From the NCBI GenBank assembly GCA_964017235.1, contig OZ024939.1, forward strand, positions 44,618,241-44,682,240: a stretch of 64,000 nt of DNA, given 5' to 3'. Numbering within the stretch: the first letter of the stretch is position 1; the number at the start of each line of letters is the position of its first letter. The notes under the pieces are model-generated. The model was not told where the DNA came from. It made no database searches and saw only the letters and a list, made by a program, of their open reading frames with translations. The DNA is from Sabellastarte sp. h YS-2021 (lineage: Eukaryota; Annelida; Polychaeta; Sabellida; Sabellidae). This document shows positions 52,685 through 64,000 of this stretch, piece by piece. Position numbers and translations under genes: made by a program.

Positions 52685-55049
52685 TGCCAATCGTTCTGCT
52701 GGCTTCTCCCTCTGTACTTGTGACTCCCTGTGATACACAATTATCTCGGATTTTTTATGGTCTAAGTTTGACTGTTGGCCTATATAAAATGATGAGAATG
52801 GGACTTGTATATTAACCTTTAGATGTTTGAGTGTTGGTGAGGTCATCATTCAAGCAAGGTTTGACCTTTGAGATCTTCACATTATTTACATACAATATAA
52901 AACTCTCAAACCTCTCAAAATGCTTCTGTTGCATGCTTACACAGAAGCTGAGTGCTGAATTGGGTTTTAAAGAAACTTCATTAACTCCTTCAAAATTTTA
53001 AAATGTTCATTATAGTTTTGCCAGCAAGGACGTGACTGAATGGCTCCAGAGACCAGGGTACAAATATCTTCAGTTTATACCATTTGGAAAAGTAAATGTT
53101 CAATGCAGTGATCGTATGGTTTCTCTGATAAACAAGCACTTCAAATCACTTACAGACAGTGCGAGACTTTTTGTTTGGCTTCAGATGGTACAAGTACTGA
53201 TTTTAATATCACTTCCTTGTCCCATTTTGTTGACTGTGACATATTAGAAGATTAGAACTTCTCTGATGTATTTTGGTCTGTCCCTTCTCGGCAAGCTGTA
53301 CTGGCCAGATTCAGGCAAAGTACAGACAGTTGTAGCGGTCCAGTCCTGTGCTTAATACAACCTGTTCAGTTATAACCTCTCAAATGTTTGAACCTCTTCG
53401 AGTAAAACTGTTGTGAGCAGAATTACAGTCCTCTGAAGTGTTAATTCATCTAATCTACTGTTACCTAAAACTCCTGAACCAGTAGAAAGTTTTCTCTGGG
53501 TGCTGTACACTGTACACAACAGTGTAACTGAACTTGGGTGTGTGCCATCTTAACAAGGTTTTATACTAATCATGTTCACTACATGAAGAAATTTCTGTCT
53601 GTCCATGTGGGAACTGGCATGTTCCTCATTGTGTTGTGTTCACATTTCACTCACGTAGCCTGACATGACTGTATTCTAACCAAAAACACAACTTTTAAAT
53701 ATGAGCTCTTGCTTTTATCCTGGTCATACAGTTGACACAGCAATATCTGAAAAAAGGAATCTTGACTGAATTTGGAACTACAGTTTACGAGTAAGTGAAG
53801 CATTGATGAATGAGTTTTCGTGATGACAAATACCTGCACTATTTCTACTACTTTACATTTTTCAGTCACCGCATGAATAGGCAAAACTAACTGCAGGATT
53901 AAGAAAATAGTCTCTTGTTTTAACTGCATAAGTTAAAAACATATTAACAGGCCATATCTACACCATGATTCAGCGGAAACAACTTTTATCAATATTATTG
54001 TAGAGCAGACATGTTTTCATGAATTAGATCATGGGTGTTTTCATCTAGGCCTTATTTGTCAGAATTTAATATGATAAGTCACACAAAAAATAGTAGAGTA
54101 TTTGTGAGGCCAAGCCAGTTGATAATGTAACCAAACCCCAGCCATTTGTAACTCACAAATAGAAATAGATATCAGCATTTGGGAATTTGGGTTAATTATG
54201 CTGATTGTCAATTAGCCAATCACCTGAGGTGACAACTGACAACAACCTGTGCAACACTACTGCAATTATGAATTCTTTTTCATCCACTGTATCTGCTTGC
54301 ATACCTTCACCTTTGCACTTGATCTGCCATGTTTTGCAGATCACTTGTTATGCTTTAAGAAGCAACCGGTAAAGCAGTACAAGTGAAAAACCAGGGGTCA
54401 TCACATGATAAGGGCATGGACGCAATGTGTATCAAGTAATAGTGAGTGAACCCCTAAAAACTCACATTCTGTTCGTCCTAATGGTGTGTCAAAAGATTAT
54501 AAAAAATAATATATTTAACAAGACCTAAAAGGTATTATGTGACAGTATTGATCACTTGCGGTAACAACGAACAAGACCAAAGAACGGCTTGAACTGGTAC
54601 AAGTGACAATATGGCAAAACAGAGAGAGGTCTGTGGGGGTAACATCCAAGTGGACAGAAGCAACAAGGTGATTGAATCTTTGAAACGCAGGACAGCTCAT
54701 TCTGGTCTGAAGATACCAGTGTATGAATGGTTAGACCCTTGACAAATGCAGGCAGGCTGGTATAAGGACTAGTACAAGAGACTGCTTAGCTAAAGCAGCA
54801 GAAAGCTGTGTGCTGAACAAGGGCAACAGAAGGGATTTACAGGCCAGATAATATATTGTTTCCAGAGCAAAAGCAAGTTGAATTGATTAAGTAGCCTTAC
54901 ATAATGAAGACAGTTTCCTTTCCTGTGACAAGACTTGTATATATCATGTTAAAAAGATGTCAGCAAAAAGTGGCGAGAGATTTAAAAAGAAGTCAATGTG
55001 TTTATCTCAACATAATTTATGAGATACGAAAAAAACAAAAACCGCTTGT
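52685..55049. other. Intergenic, nothing recognised
   Basis: Several open frames of 60-92 codons (for example 53,032-53,247 and 53,651-53,929) show no domain and no splice-supported continuation. No repeat family was identified. Confidence 0.45.
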
Positions 55050-55097
55050 TATGTCCACCCCCCTGGGGGGTGGATATATTATTTTTGCTTTTTTCGC

Positions 55098-55156
55098 CGT
55101 CCGATGTCCGATGTCCGATGTCCGATGTCCGGCGTCCGGCGTCCGATGTCCGGCGT
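55098..55156 (+). repeat. Heptamer repeat CCGATGT/CCGGCGT
   Basis: About eight copies of a 7-bp unit (GTCCGAT or GTCCGGC) lie in the left arm; the short element copy has only GTCCGGCGTCC at this place. Confidence 0.9.
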
Positions 55157-55494
55157 CACGCATGGTTTCCGCTCATTTAAAGGAAAAGTATTAGAGCTAT
55201 TGTCACCAAATTTGGTATGCAGGCTTATTGGGTCAGTAGCTTGCTTGGGATTGCTTTTGGCTGTTGTACCTCTTTTGCTTACTGAGTAATACTTAAGTAC
55301 AGCTATTTTCAGTACCCATTGGTTTCCGTGCATTTAAGCCAAAATAATTAAAGATATTTTACTACAATTTTGAATACAAGATTGTTATGTCCATAGCTCG
55401 CTTGGTATTGCATTTGGGACTGATAGCTTTGTCAGTACATGAGTAATAGCCATTTAGGTACTTCATTGTGTATTTTCAGTACTACTTTTGAGTA

Positions 55495-58400
55495 ATTTGC
55501 TTCTATCTCCTTAACCGTGCGAGATAGAGCGATTTCGGCAAAATTTTCGACCCGCAGGGTATCTGAGGAGTGTACTCTTTGCAATTTTCAAAAAATTTTC
55601 CCCTCCCCAAAAATGGCGGCCATTTTGAATTTTCGAATTTTTGCCAAAAATGGCAAAACACAAATTTGCTTCTATCTCCTTAACCGTGCGAGATAGAGCG
55701 ATTTCGTCGAAATTTTCGACCCACAGGGTATCTAAGGAATGTAATATTTGCAATTTTCAAAAAATTTTCCCCTCCCCAAAAATGGCGGCCATTTTGAATT
55801 TTCGAATTTTTGCCAAAAATGGCAAAACACAAATTTGCTTCTATCTCCTTAACCGTGCGAGATAGAGCGATTTCGTCGAAATTTTCGACCCACAGGGTAT
55901 CTAAGGAATGTAATATTTGCAATTTTCAAAAAAATTTCCCCTCCCCAAAAATGGCGGCCATTTTGAATTTTCGAATTTTTGCCAAAAATGGCAAAACACA
56001 AATTTGCTTCTATCTCCTTAACCGTGCGAGATAGAGCGATTTCGGCAAAATTTTCGACCCACAGGGGATCTAAGGAATGCAATCTTTGCAATTTTCCAAA
56101 AAATTTTCCCCTCCCCAAAAATGGCGGCCATTTTGAATTTTCGAATTTTTGCCAAAAATGGCAAAACACTAATTTGCTTCTATCTCCTTAACCGTGCGAG
56201 ATAGAGCGATTTCGGCAAAATTTTCGACACACAGGGTATCTAAGCAATGCAATCTTTGCAATTTTCAAAATATTTTCCCCTCCCCAAAAATGGCGGCCAT
56301 TTTGAATTTTTGCCAAAAATGGCAAAACACAAATTTGCTTCTATCTCCTTAACCGTGCGAGATAGAGCGATTTCGTCGAAATTTTCGACCCACAGGGTAT
56401 CTAAGGAATGTAATATTTGCAATTTTCAAAAAATTTTCCCCTCCCCAAAAATGGCGGCCATTTTGAATTTTCGAATTTTTGCCAAAAATGGCAAAACACA
56501 AATTTGCTTCTATCTCCTTAACCGTGCGAGATAGAGCGATTTCGTCGAAATTTTCGACCCACAGGGTATCTAAGGAATGCAATCTTTGCAATTTTCAAAA
56601 AATTTTCCCCTCCCCAAAAATGGCGGCCATTTTGAATTTTCGAATTTTTGCCAAAAATGGCAAAACACAAATTTGCTTCTATCTCCTTAACCGTGCGAGA
56701 TAGAGCGATTTCGTCGAAATTTTCGACCCACAGGGTATCTAAGGAATGTAATATTTGCAATTTTCAAAAAAATTTCCCCTCCCCAAAAATGGCGGCCATT
56801 TTGAATTTTCGAATTTTTGCCAAAAATGGCAAAACACAAATTTGCTTCTATCTCCTTAACCGTGCGAGATAGAGCGATTTCGGCAAAATTTTCGACCCAC
56901 AGGGGATCTAAGGAATGCAATCTTTGCAATTTTCCAAAAATTTTCCCCTCCCCAAAAATGGCGGCCATTTTGAATTTTCGAATTTTTGCCAAAAATGGCA
57001 AAACACTAATTTGCTTCTATCTCCTTAACCGTGCGAGATAGAGCGATTTCGGCAAAATTTTAGACGCACAGGGTATCTAAGCAATGCAATCTTTGCAATT
57101 TTCAAAATATTTTCCCCTCCCCAAAAATGGCGGCCATTTTGAATTTTCGAATTTTTGCCAAAAATGGCAAAACACAAATTTGCTTCTATCTCCTTAACCG
57201 TGCGAGATAGAGCGATTTCGTCGAAATTTTCGACCCACAGGGTATCTAAGGAATGCAATCTTTGCAATTTTCAAAATATTTTCCCCTCCCCAAAAATGGC
57301 GGCCATTTTGAATTTTCGAATTTTTGCCAAAAATGGCAAAACACAAATTTGCTTCTATCTCCTTAACCGTGCGAGATAGAGCGATTTCGTCGAAATTTTC
57401 GACCCACAGGGTATCTAAGGAATGCAATCTTTGCAATTTTCCAAAAATTTTCCCCTCCCCAAAAATGGCGGCCATTTTGAATTTTCGAATTTTTGCCAAA
57501 AATGGCAAAACACAAATTTGCTTCTATCTCCTTAACCGTGCGAGATAGAGCGATTTCGTCGAAATTTTCGACCCACAGGGTATCTAAGGAATGCAATCTT
57601 TGCAATTTTCCAAAAATTTTCCCCTCCCCAAAAATGGCGGCCATTTTGAATTTTCGAATTTTTGCCAAAAATGGCAAAACACAAATTTGCTTCTATCTCC
57701 TTAACCGTGCGAGATAGAGCGATTTCATCGAAATTTTCGACCCACAGGGTATCTAAGGAATGTAATATTTGCAATTTTCAATAAAATTTCCCCTCCCCAA
57801 AAATGGCGGCCATTTTGAATTTTCGAATTTTTGCCAAAAATGGCAAAACACAAATTTGCTTCTATCTCCTTAACCGTGCGAGATAGAGCGATTTCGGCAA
57901 AATTTTCGACACACAGGGTATCTAACCAATGCAATCTTTGCAATTTTCAAAATATTTTCCCCTCCCCAAAAATGGCGGCCATTTTGAATTTTTGAATTTT
58001 TGCCAAAAATGGCAAAACACAAATTTGCTTCTATCTCCTTAACCGTGCGAGATAGAGCGATTTCGTCGAAATTTTCGACCCACAGGGTATCTAAGGAATG
58101 TAATATTTGCAATTTTCAAAAAATTTTCCCCTCCCCAAAAATGGCGGCCATTTTGAATTTTCGAATTTTTGCCAAAAATGGCAAAACACAAATTTGCTTC
58201 TATCTCCTTAACCGTGCGAGATAGAGCGATTTCGTCGAAATTTTCGACCCACAGGGTATCTAAGGAATGTAATATTTGCAATTTTCAAAAAAATTTCCCC
58301 TCCCCAAAAATGGCGGCCATTTTGAATTTTCGAATTTTTGCCAAAAATGGCAAAACACAAATTTGCTTCTATCTCCTTAACCGTGCGAGATAGAGCGATT

Positions 58401-61400
58401 TCGGCAAAATTTTCGACCCACAGGGGATCTAAGGAATGCAATCTTTGCAATTTTCCAAAAAATTTCCCCTCCCCAAAAATGGCGGCCATTTTGAATTTTC
58501 GAATTTTTGCCAAAAATGGCAAAACACTAATTTGCTTCTATCTCCTTAACCGTGCGAGATAGAGCGATTTCGGCAAAATTTTCGACACACAGGGTATCTA
58601 AGCAATGCAATCTTTGCAATTTTCAAAATATTTTCCCCTCCCCAAAAATGGCGGCCATTTTGAATTTTTGCCAAAAATGGCAAAACACAAATTTGCTTCT
58701 ATCTCCTTAACCGTGCGAGATAGAGCGATTTCGTCGAAATTTTCGACCCACAGGGTATCTAAGGAATGTAATATTTGCAATTTTCAAAAAATTTTCCCCT
58801 CCCCAAAAATGGCGGCCATTTTGAATTTTCGAATTTTTGCCAAAAATGGCAAAACACAAATTTGCTTCTATCTCCTTAACCGTGCGAGATAGAGCGATTT
58901 CGTCGAAATTTTCGACCCACAGGGTATCTAAGGAATGCAATCTTTGCAATTTTCAAAAAATTTTCCCCTCCCCAAAAATGGCAGCCATTTTGAATTTTCG
59001 AATTTTTGCCAAAAATGGCAAAACACAAATTTGCTTCTATCTCCTTAACCGTGCGAGATAGAGCGATTTCGTCGAAATTTTCGACCCACAGGGTATCTAA
59101 GGAATGTAATATTTGCAATTTTCAAAAAAATTTCCCCTCCCCAAAAATGGCGGCCATTTTGAATTTTCGAATTTTTGCCAAAAATGGCAAAACACAAATT
59201 TGCTTCTATCTCCTTAACCGTGCGAGATAGAGCGATTTCGGCAAAATTTTCGACCCACAGGGGATCTAAGGAATGCAATCTTTGCAATTTTCCAAAAATT
59301 TTCCCCTCCCCAAAAATGGCGGCCATTTTGAATTTTCGAATTTTTGCCAAAAATGGCAAAACACTAATTTGCTTCTATCTCCTTAACCGTGCGAGATAGA
59401 GCGATTTCGGCAAAATTTTAGACGCACAGGGTATCTAAGCAATGCAATCTTTGCAATTTTCAAAATATTTTCCCCTCCCCAAAAATGGCGGCCATTTTGA
59501 ATTTTCGAATTTTTGCCAAAAATGGCAAAACACAAATTTGCTTCTATCTCCTTAACCGTGCGAGATAGAGCGATTTCGTCGAAATTTTCGACCCACAGGG
59601 TATCTAAGGAATGCAATCTTTGCAATTTTCCAAAAATTTTCCCCTCCCCAAAAATGGTGGCCATTTTGAATTTTCGAATTTTTGCCAAAAATGGCAAAAC
59701 ACAAATTTGCTTCTATCTCCTTAACCGTGCGAGATAGAGCGATTTCGTCGAAATTTTCGACCCACAGGGTATCTAAGGAATGCAATCTTTGCAATTTTCC
59801 AAAAATTTTCCCCTCCCCAAAAATGGCGGCCATTTTGAATTTTCGAATTTTTGCCAAAAATGGCAAAACACAAATTTGCTTCTATCTCCTTAACCGTGCG
59901 AGATAGAGCGATTTCATCGAAATTTTCGACCCACAGGGTATCTAAGGAATGTAATATTTGCAATTTTCAATAAAATTTCCCCTCCCCAAAAATGGCGGCC
60001 ATTTTGAATTTTCGAATTTTTGCCAAAAATGGCAAAACACAAATTTGCTTCTATCTCCTTAACCGTGCGAGATAGAGCGATTTCGGCAAAATTTTCGACA
60101 CACAGGGTATCTAACCAATGCAATCTTTGCAATTTTCAAAATATTTTCCCCTCCCCAAAAATGGCGGCCATTTTGAATTTTTGAATTTTTGCCAAAAATG
60201 GCAAAACACAAATTTGCTTCTATCTCCTTAACCATGCGAGATAGAGCGATTTCGTCGAAATTTTCGACCCACAGGGTATCTAAGGAATGTAATATTTGCA
60301 ATTTTCAAAAAATTTTCCCCTCCCCAAAAATGGCGGCCATTTTGAATTTTCGAATTTTTGCCAAAAATGGCAAAACACAAATTTGCTTCTATCTCCTTAA
60401 CCGTGCGAGATAGAGCGATTTCGTCGAAATTTTCGACCCACAGGGTATCTAAGGAATGCAATCTTTGCAATTTTCCAAAAATTTTCCCCTCCCCAAAAAT
60501 GGCGGCCATTTTGAATTTTCGAATTTTTGCCAAAAATGGCAAAACACAAATTTGCTTCTATCTCCTTAACCGTGCGAGATAGAGCGATTTCGTCGAAATT
60601 TTCGACCCACAGGGTATCTAAGGAATGTAATATTTGCAATTTTCAAAAAAATTTCCCCTCCCCAAAAATGGCGGCCATTTTGAATTTTCGAATTTTTGCC
60701 AAAAATGGCAAAACACAAATTTGCTTCTATCTCCTTAACCGTGCGAGATAGAGCGATTTCGGCAAAATTTTCGACCCACAGGGGATCTAAGGAATGCAAT
60801 CTTTGCAATTTTCCAAAAATTTTCCCCTCCCCAAAAATGGCGGCCATTTTGAATTTTCGAATTTTTGCCAAAAATGGCAAAACACAAATTTGCTTCTATC
60901 TCCTTAACCGTGCGAGATAGAGCGATTTCATCGAAATTTTCGACCCACAGGGTATCTAAGGAATGTAATATTTGCAATTTTCAAAAAAATTTCCCCTCCC
61001 CAAAAATGGCGGCCATTTTGAATTTTCGAATTTTTGCCAAAAATGGCAAAACACAAATTTGCTTCTATCTCCTTAACCGTGCGAGATAGAGCGATTTCGG
61101 CAAAATTTTCGACACACAGGGTATCTAACCAATGCAATCTTTGCAATTTTCAAAATATTTTCCCCTCCCCAAAAATGGCGGCCATTTTGAATTTTTGAAT
61201 TTTTGCCAAAAATGGCAAAACACAAATTTGCTTCTATCTCCTTAACCGTGCGAGATAGAGCGATTTCGTCGAAATTTTCGACCCACAGGGTATCTAAGGA
61301 ATGTAATATTTGCAATTTTCAAAAAATTTTCCCCTCCCCAAAAATGGCGGCCATTTTCAATTTTCGAATTTTTGCCAAAAATGGCAAAACACAAATTTGC

Positions 61401-63120
61401 TTCTATCTCCTTAACCGTGCGAGATAGAGCGATTTCGTCGAAATTTTCGACCCACAGGGTATCTAAGGAATGCAATCTTTGCAATTTTCCAAAAATTTTC
61501 CCCTCCCCAAAAATGGCGGCCATTTTGAATTTTCGAATTTTTGCCAAAAATGGCAAAACACAAATTTGCTTCTATCTCTTTAACCGTGCGAGATAGAGCG
61601 ATTTCGTCGAAATTTTCGACCCACAGGGTATCTAAGGAATGTAATATTTGCAATTTTCAAAAAAATTTCCCCTCCCCAAAAATGGCGGCCATTTTGAATT
61701 TTCGAATTTTTGCCAAAAATGGCAAAACACTAATTTGCTTCTATCTCCTTAACCGTGCGAGATAGAGCGATTTCGGCGAAATTTTCGACGCACAGGGTAT
61801 CTAAGCAATGCAATCTTTGCAATTTTCAAAATATTTTCCCCTCCCCAAAAATGGCGGCCATTTTGAATTTTCGAATTTTTGCCAAAAATGGCAAAACACA
61901 AATTTGCTTCTATCTCCTTAACCGTGCGAGATAGAGCGATTTCGTCGAAATTTTCGACCCACAGGGTATCTAAGGAATGTAATCTTTGCAATTTTCAAAA
62001 AATTTTCCCCTCCCCAAAAATGGCGGCCATTTTGAATTTTCGAATTTTTGCCAAAAATTGCAAAACACAAATTTGCTTCTATCTCCTTAACCGTGCGAGA
62101 TAGAGCGATTTCGTCGAAATTTTCGACCCACAGGGTATCTAAGGAATGCAATCTTTGCAATTTTCCAAAAATTTTCCCCTCCCCAAAAATGGCGGCCATT
62201 TTGAATTTTCGAATTTTTGCCAAAAATGGCAAAACACAAATTTGCTTCTATCTCCTTAACCGTGCGAGATAGAGCGATTTCATCGAAATTTTCGACCCAC
62301 AGGGTATCTAAGGAATGTAATATTTGCAATTTTCAAAAAATTTTCCCCTCCCCAAAAATGGCGGCCATTTTGAATTTTCGAATTTTTGCCAAAAATGGCA
62401 AAACACAAATTTGCTTCTATCTCCTTAACCGTGCGAGATAGAGCGATTTCGTCGAAATTTTCGACCCACAGGGTATCTAAGGAATGCAATCTTTGCAATT
62501 TTCCAAAAATTTTCCCCTCCCCAAAAATGGCGGCCATTTTGAATTTTCGAATTTTTGCCAAAAATGGCAAAACACAAATTTGCTTCTATCTCCTTAACCG
62601 TGCCAGATAGAGTGATTTCGTCAAAATTTTCGACCCACAGGGTATCTGAGCATTGTACTCTTGGTAATTTCTAAAAAATTTTCCCCTCCCCTAAAATGGC
62701 GGCCATTTTGAATTTTCAAATTTTTGCCAAAAATGGCAAAACACAAATTTGCTTCTATCTCCTTAACCATGCGAGATAGAGCGATTTCGTCGAAATTTTC
62801 AACCCACAGGGTATCTAAGGAATGTAATCTTTGCAATTTTCAAAAAATTTTCCCCTCCCCAAAAATGGCAGCCATTTTGAATTTTCGAATTTTTGCCCAA
62901 AATGGAAAAACACAAACTGGCCTTAACCGTGCAAAATAGAGTTATTTTGTTGAAATTTTCGACCCATAGGGTATCTAAGAAATGTACTCTTGGCAATTTT
63001 CAAAAAAATTTCCTTTTCCCAATAATGGCGGCCATTTTGAATTTTCAAATTTTTGCCAAAAATAGAAAAACAGGAATTGGCTTCTATCTTCTTAACCGTG
63101 CAAGATAGAGTGATTTCGTC
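55495..63120 (+). repeat. 169-bp satellite, about 45 monomers with a 14-monomer higher-order repeat
   Basis: Monomer order: TTGCTTCTATCTCCTTAACC, GTGCGAGATAGAGCGATTTC, GTCGAAATTTTCGAC, CAGGGTATCTAAGG, TTTGCAATTTTC, TTTTCCCCTCCCC, AAAATGGCGGCCATTTT, CGAATTTTTGCC, ATGGCAAAACACAAA. Monomer variants recur in the same order with a period of about 2,358 bp: for example the variant with an 8-bp deletion at about 56,300 and 58,660, and the variant with TAGACGCAC at 57,060 and 59,418. Edge monomers (first one and last three) are diverged; central ones are nearly identical. Confidence 0.95.
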
Positions 63121-63355
63121 AAAATTTTCAACCCAACCAATGCAAAAAGGCATGAAGCTGAAATAAATTACATCTACACTATCAAATATTTAAGCATCAT
63201 TGATATATTTTACAAATGAAACAGGGTCTTGTAAGACTACTGTACAATTTGGGCAAAAGGTTCATGGGTGGACATTACACATGATAATGTGTGTTCTTCT
63301 ATGCTATCCTGTTTCTATTCGCATCTACTATCAACAGGGCGGCCTATTTCTAGTT

Positions 63356-64000
63356 TTTTTCTGAAATTATAGTTGAAAAAAGTGAGTTTTTTGCGAGATT
63401 CTAGCTGATGCAGCAGTGAGGGGGTAGATAAGAGCACTTGGAGATGTTGACACCAGTAGGACAGTACACAACAATGAGTGTCTTGAGTGTGTGCACCTGA
63501 TTAGAATATGAGGACAGTGTGGACGTGACTGGATGCATGTCAGCACTCACTTCTGTCATGTACTTCTGTATACTCTGTACACTCTGCAGTGGACAGATGG
63601 ACTTGTTATACAACAGATGCACAAGTTTGTTCACCTGTTTTGCATATTTTACAATGCAAGATCTTTACTCTTCATTCTTAAATGTTTGCTTCTATAAAAT
63701 AGTTTCACAGTTTTACTCAACTTTGCAAGTAAATTTTTTACTCGGTCCGATGGTCTGATTTGGTCCCTTTGATATTTTGGCCTTGACATTTATTTGTTGG
63801 CTTTGTGCATCCTCTCCGCTGTTTTATGTGCTGTCATCTTGACATGATTTCACAAAGCTCCTGTAGTTCTTGAGGTCTTCTTTATTATAAGTATAACAAG
63901 TTTTTCGTGACATATTTTATATTTTACAGATGTTGCTGTTAATGTTTACACTTCTGACATAACTACACATGACAAATTTCTCCTAACATATTCTACATTT
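63356..64000. other. Right flank, nothing recognised
   Basis: Non-repetitive A+T-rich sequence. A 79-codon frame at 63,519-63,758 has no recognisable domain. Confidence 0.5.

Larger units (their letters stand above)
55050..63355 (+). mobile_element. Pearl-like element, giant copy with satellite core
   Basis: The left arm (ATGTCCACCC / GGGGGGTGGATAT palindrome at 55,050, then TTTTTGCTTTTTTCGCCGTCC) and right arm (GCATGAAGCTGAAATAAAT to CCTATTTCTAG at 63,353, with GGTGGACAT at 63,267) match the 1-kb copy at 24,669-25,676. In that copy the core has about three units; here it has about 45 over 7.6 kb. It has no protein-coding content: the repeated frames of 60-106 codons on both strands are products of the monomer sequence. 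Confidence 0.88.

Noticed and set aside
53032-53247. 71-codon frame as a possible downstream TRAK exon
   Set aside because: No similarity to the TRAK C-terminus, and the frame opens at its own ATG with no clear acceptor and donor in phase.
55511-63153. Dozens of open frames of 60-106 codons on both strands (MPKMAKHKFASISL and LHSLDTLWVENFDEIALS types)
   Set aside because: They repeat every 169 bp, appear on both strands at once, and track the satellite monomer. Coding is not supported; they are by-products of the repeat.

Overview
This is eukaryotic, intron-rich, A+T-rich DNA from an animal, most likely a mollusc and plausibly a bivalve. The evidence is two bilaterian genes with molluscan-style divergence, tRNA-derived SINEs with the GACGTAAAAC-type tail common in molluscs, and elements with tandem-repeat cores resembling the bivalve 'pearl' type. 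Two host genes are certain. ULK4 (first three coding exons, minus strand, 38-2,890) runs off the left edge. A single long TRAK/milton gene (trafficking kinesin-binding protein, plus strand, 20,800-48,941 for the visible coding exons) fills the middle. They lie head to head, the same pairing and orientation as ULK4 and TRAK1 on human 3p22.1, so this is an ancient microsyntenic pair.

Layout. 1-2,890: 5' end of ULK4 with a LINE fragment in its intron. 2,891-20,799: the intergenic region and presumed TRAK 5' region, filled with inverted-repeat elements (5.6, 6.1, 7.1, 7.8 and 8.6 kb), a young SINE, a DIRS-like retroelement fossil (9,920-15,392) inserted inside a duplicated copy of another repeat, and a 1.6-kb element with a tandem-repeat core (15.4-17.0 kb). 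20,800-48,941: 14 coding exons of TRAK encoding 733 visible residues, with the HAP1-N coiled coil, the dynein-binding CC1 box and Spindly motif, the C-terminal PEKLQIVKP block, and an unexpected CaaX-type terminus, CIVM. Two alternative first exons (34,536 and 36,923/37,028) have the phase needed to splice into the exon at 38,763. 48,942-50,978: 3' UTR with a good polyadenylation context. 50,979-64,000: repeats, dominated by an approximately 7.6-kb satellite of about 45 copies of a 169-bp monomer (55,495-63,120) lying inside one transposable element.

The most unusual features are these. (1) Seven of the 14 TRAK coding exons carry tandem duplications that copy an exon edge together with its splice site into the neighbouring intron, up to 14 copies in all for one exon. 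(2) The TRAK product read here ends in a CaaX box, while a strong internal donor in the same exon would allow a different C-terminus. (3) The satellite has a 14-monomer higher-order repeat, and a short three-unit version of the same element sits 30 kb away, so the transition from transposon to satellite can be read within one window. (4) Several unrelated repeat families carry the same YY1-like motif, ATGGCGGCCAT.

TRAK adaptors link mitochondria, through Miro GTPases, to kinesin-1 and dynein. ULK4 is a pseudokinase linked to cilia and neuronal microtubules. Nothing in the sequence shows that the two act together beyond their linkage. Most other open frames in the window are repeat-derived and are not annotated as genes.
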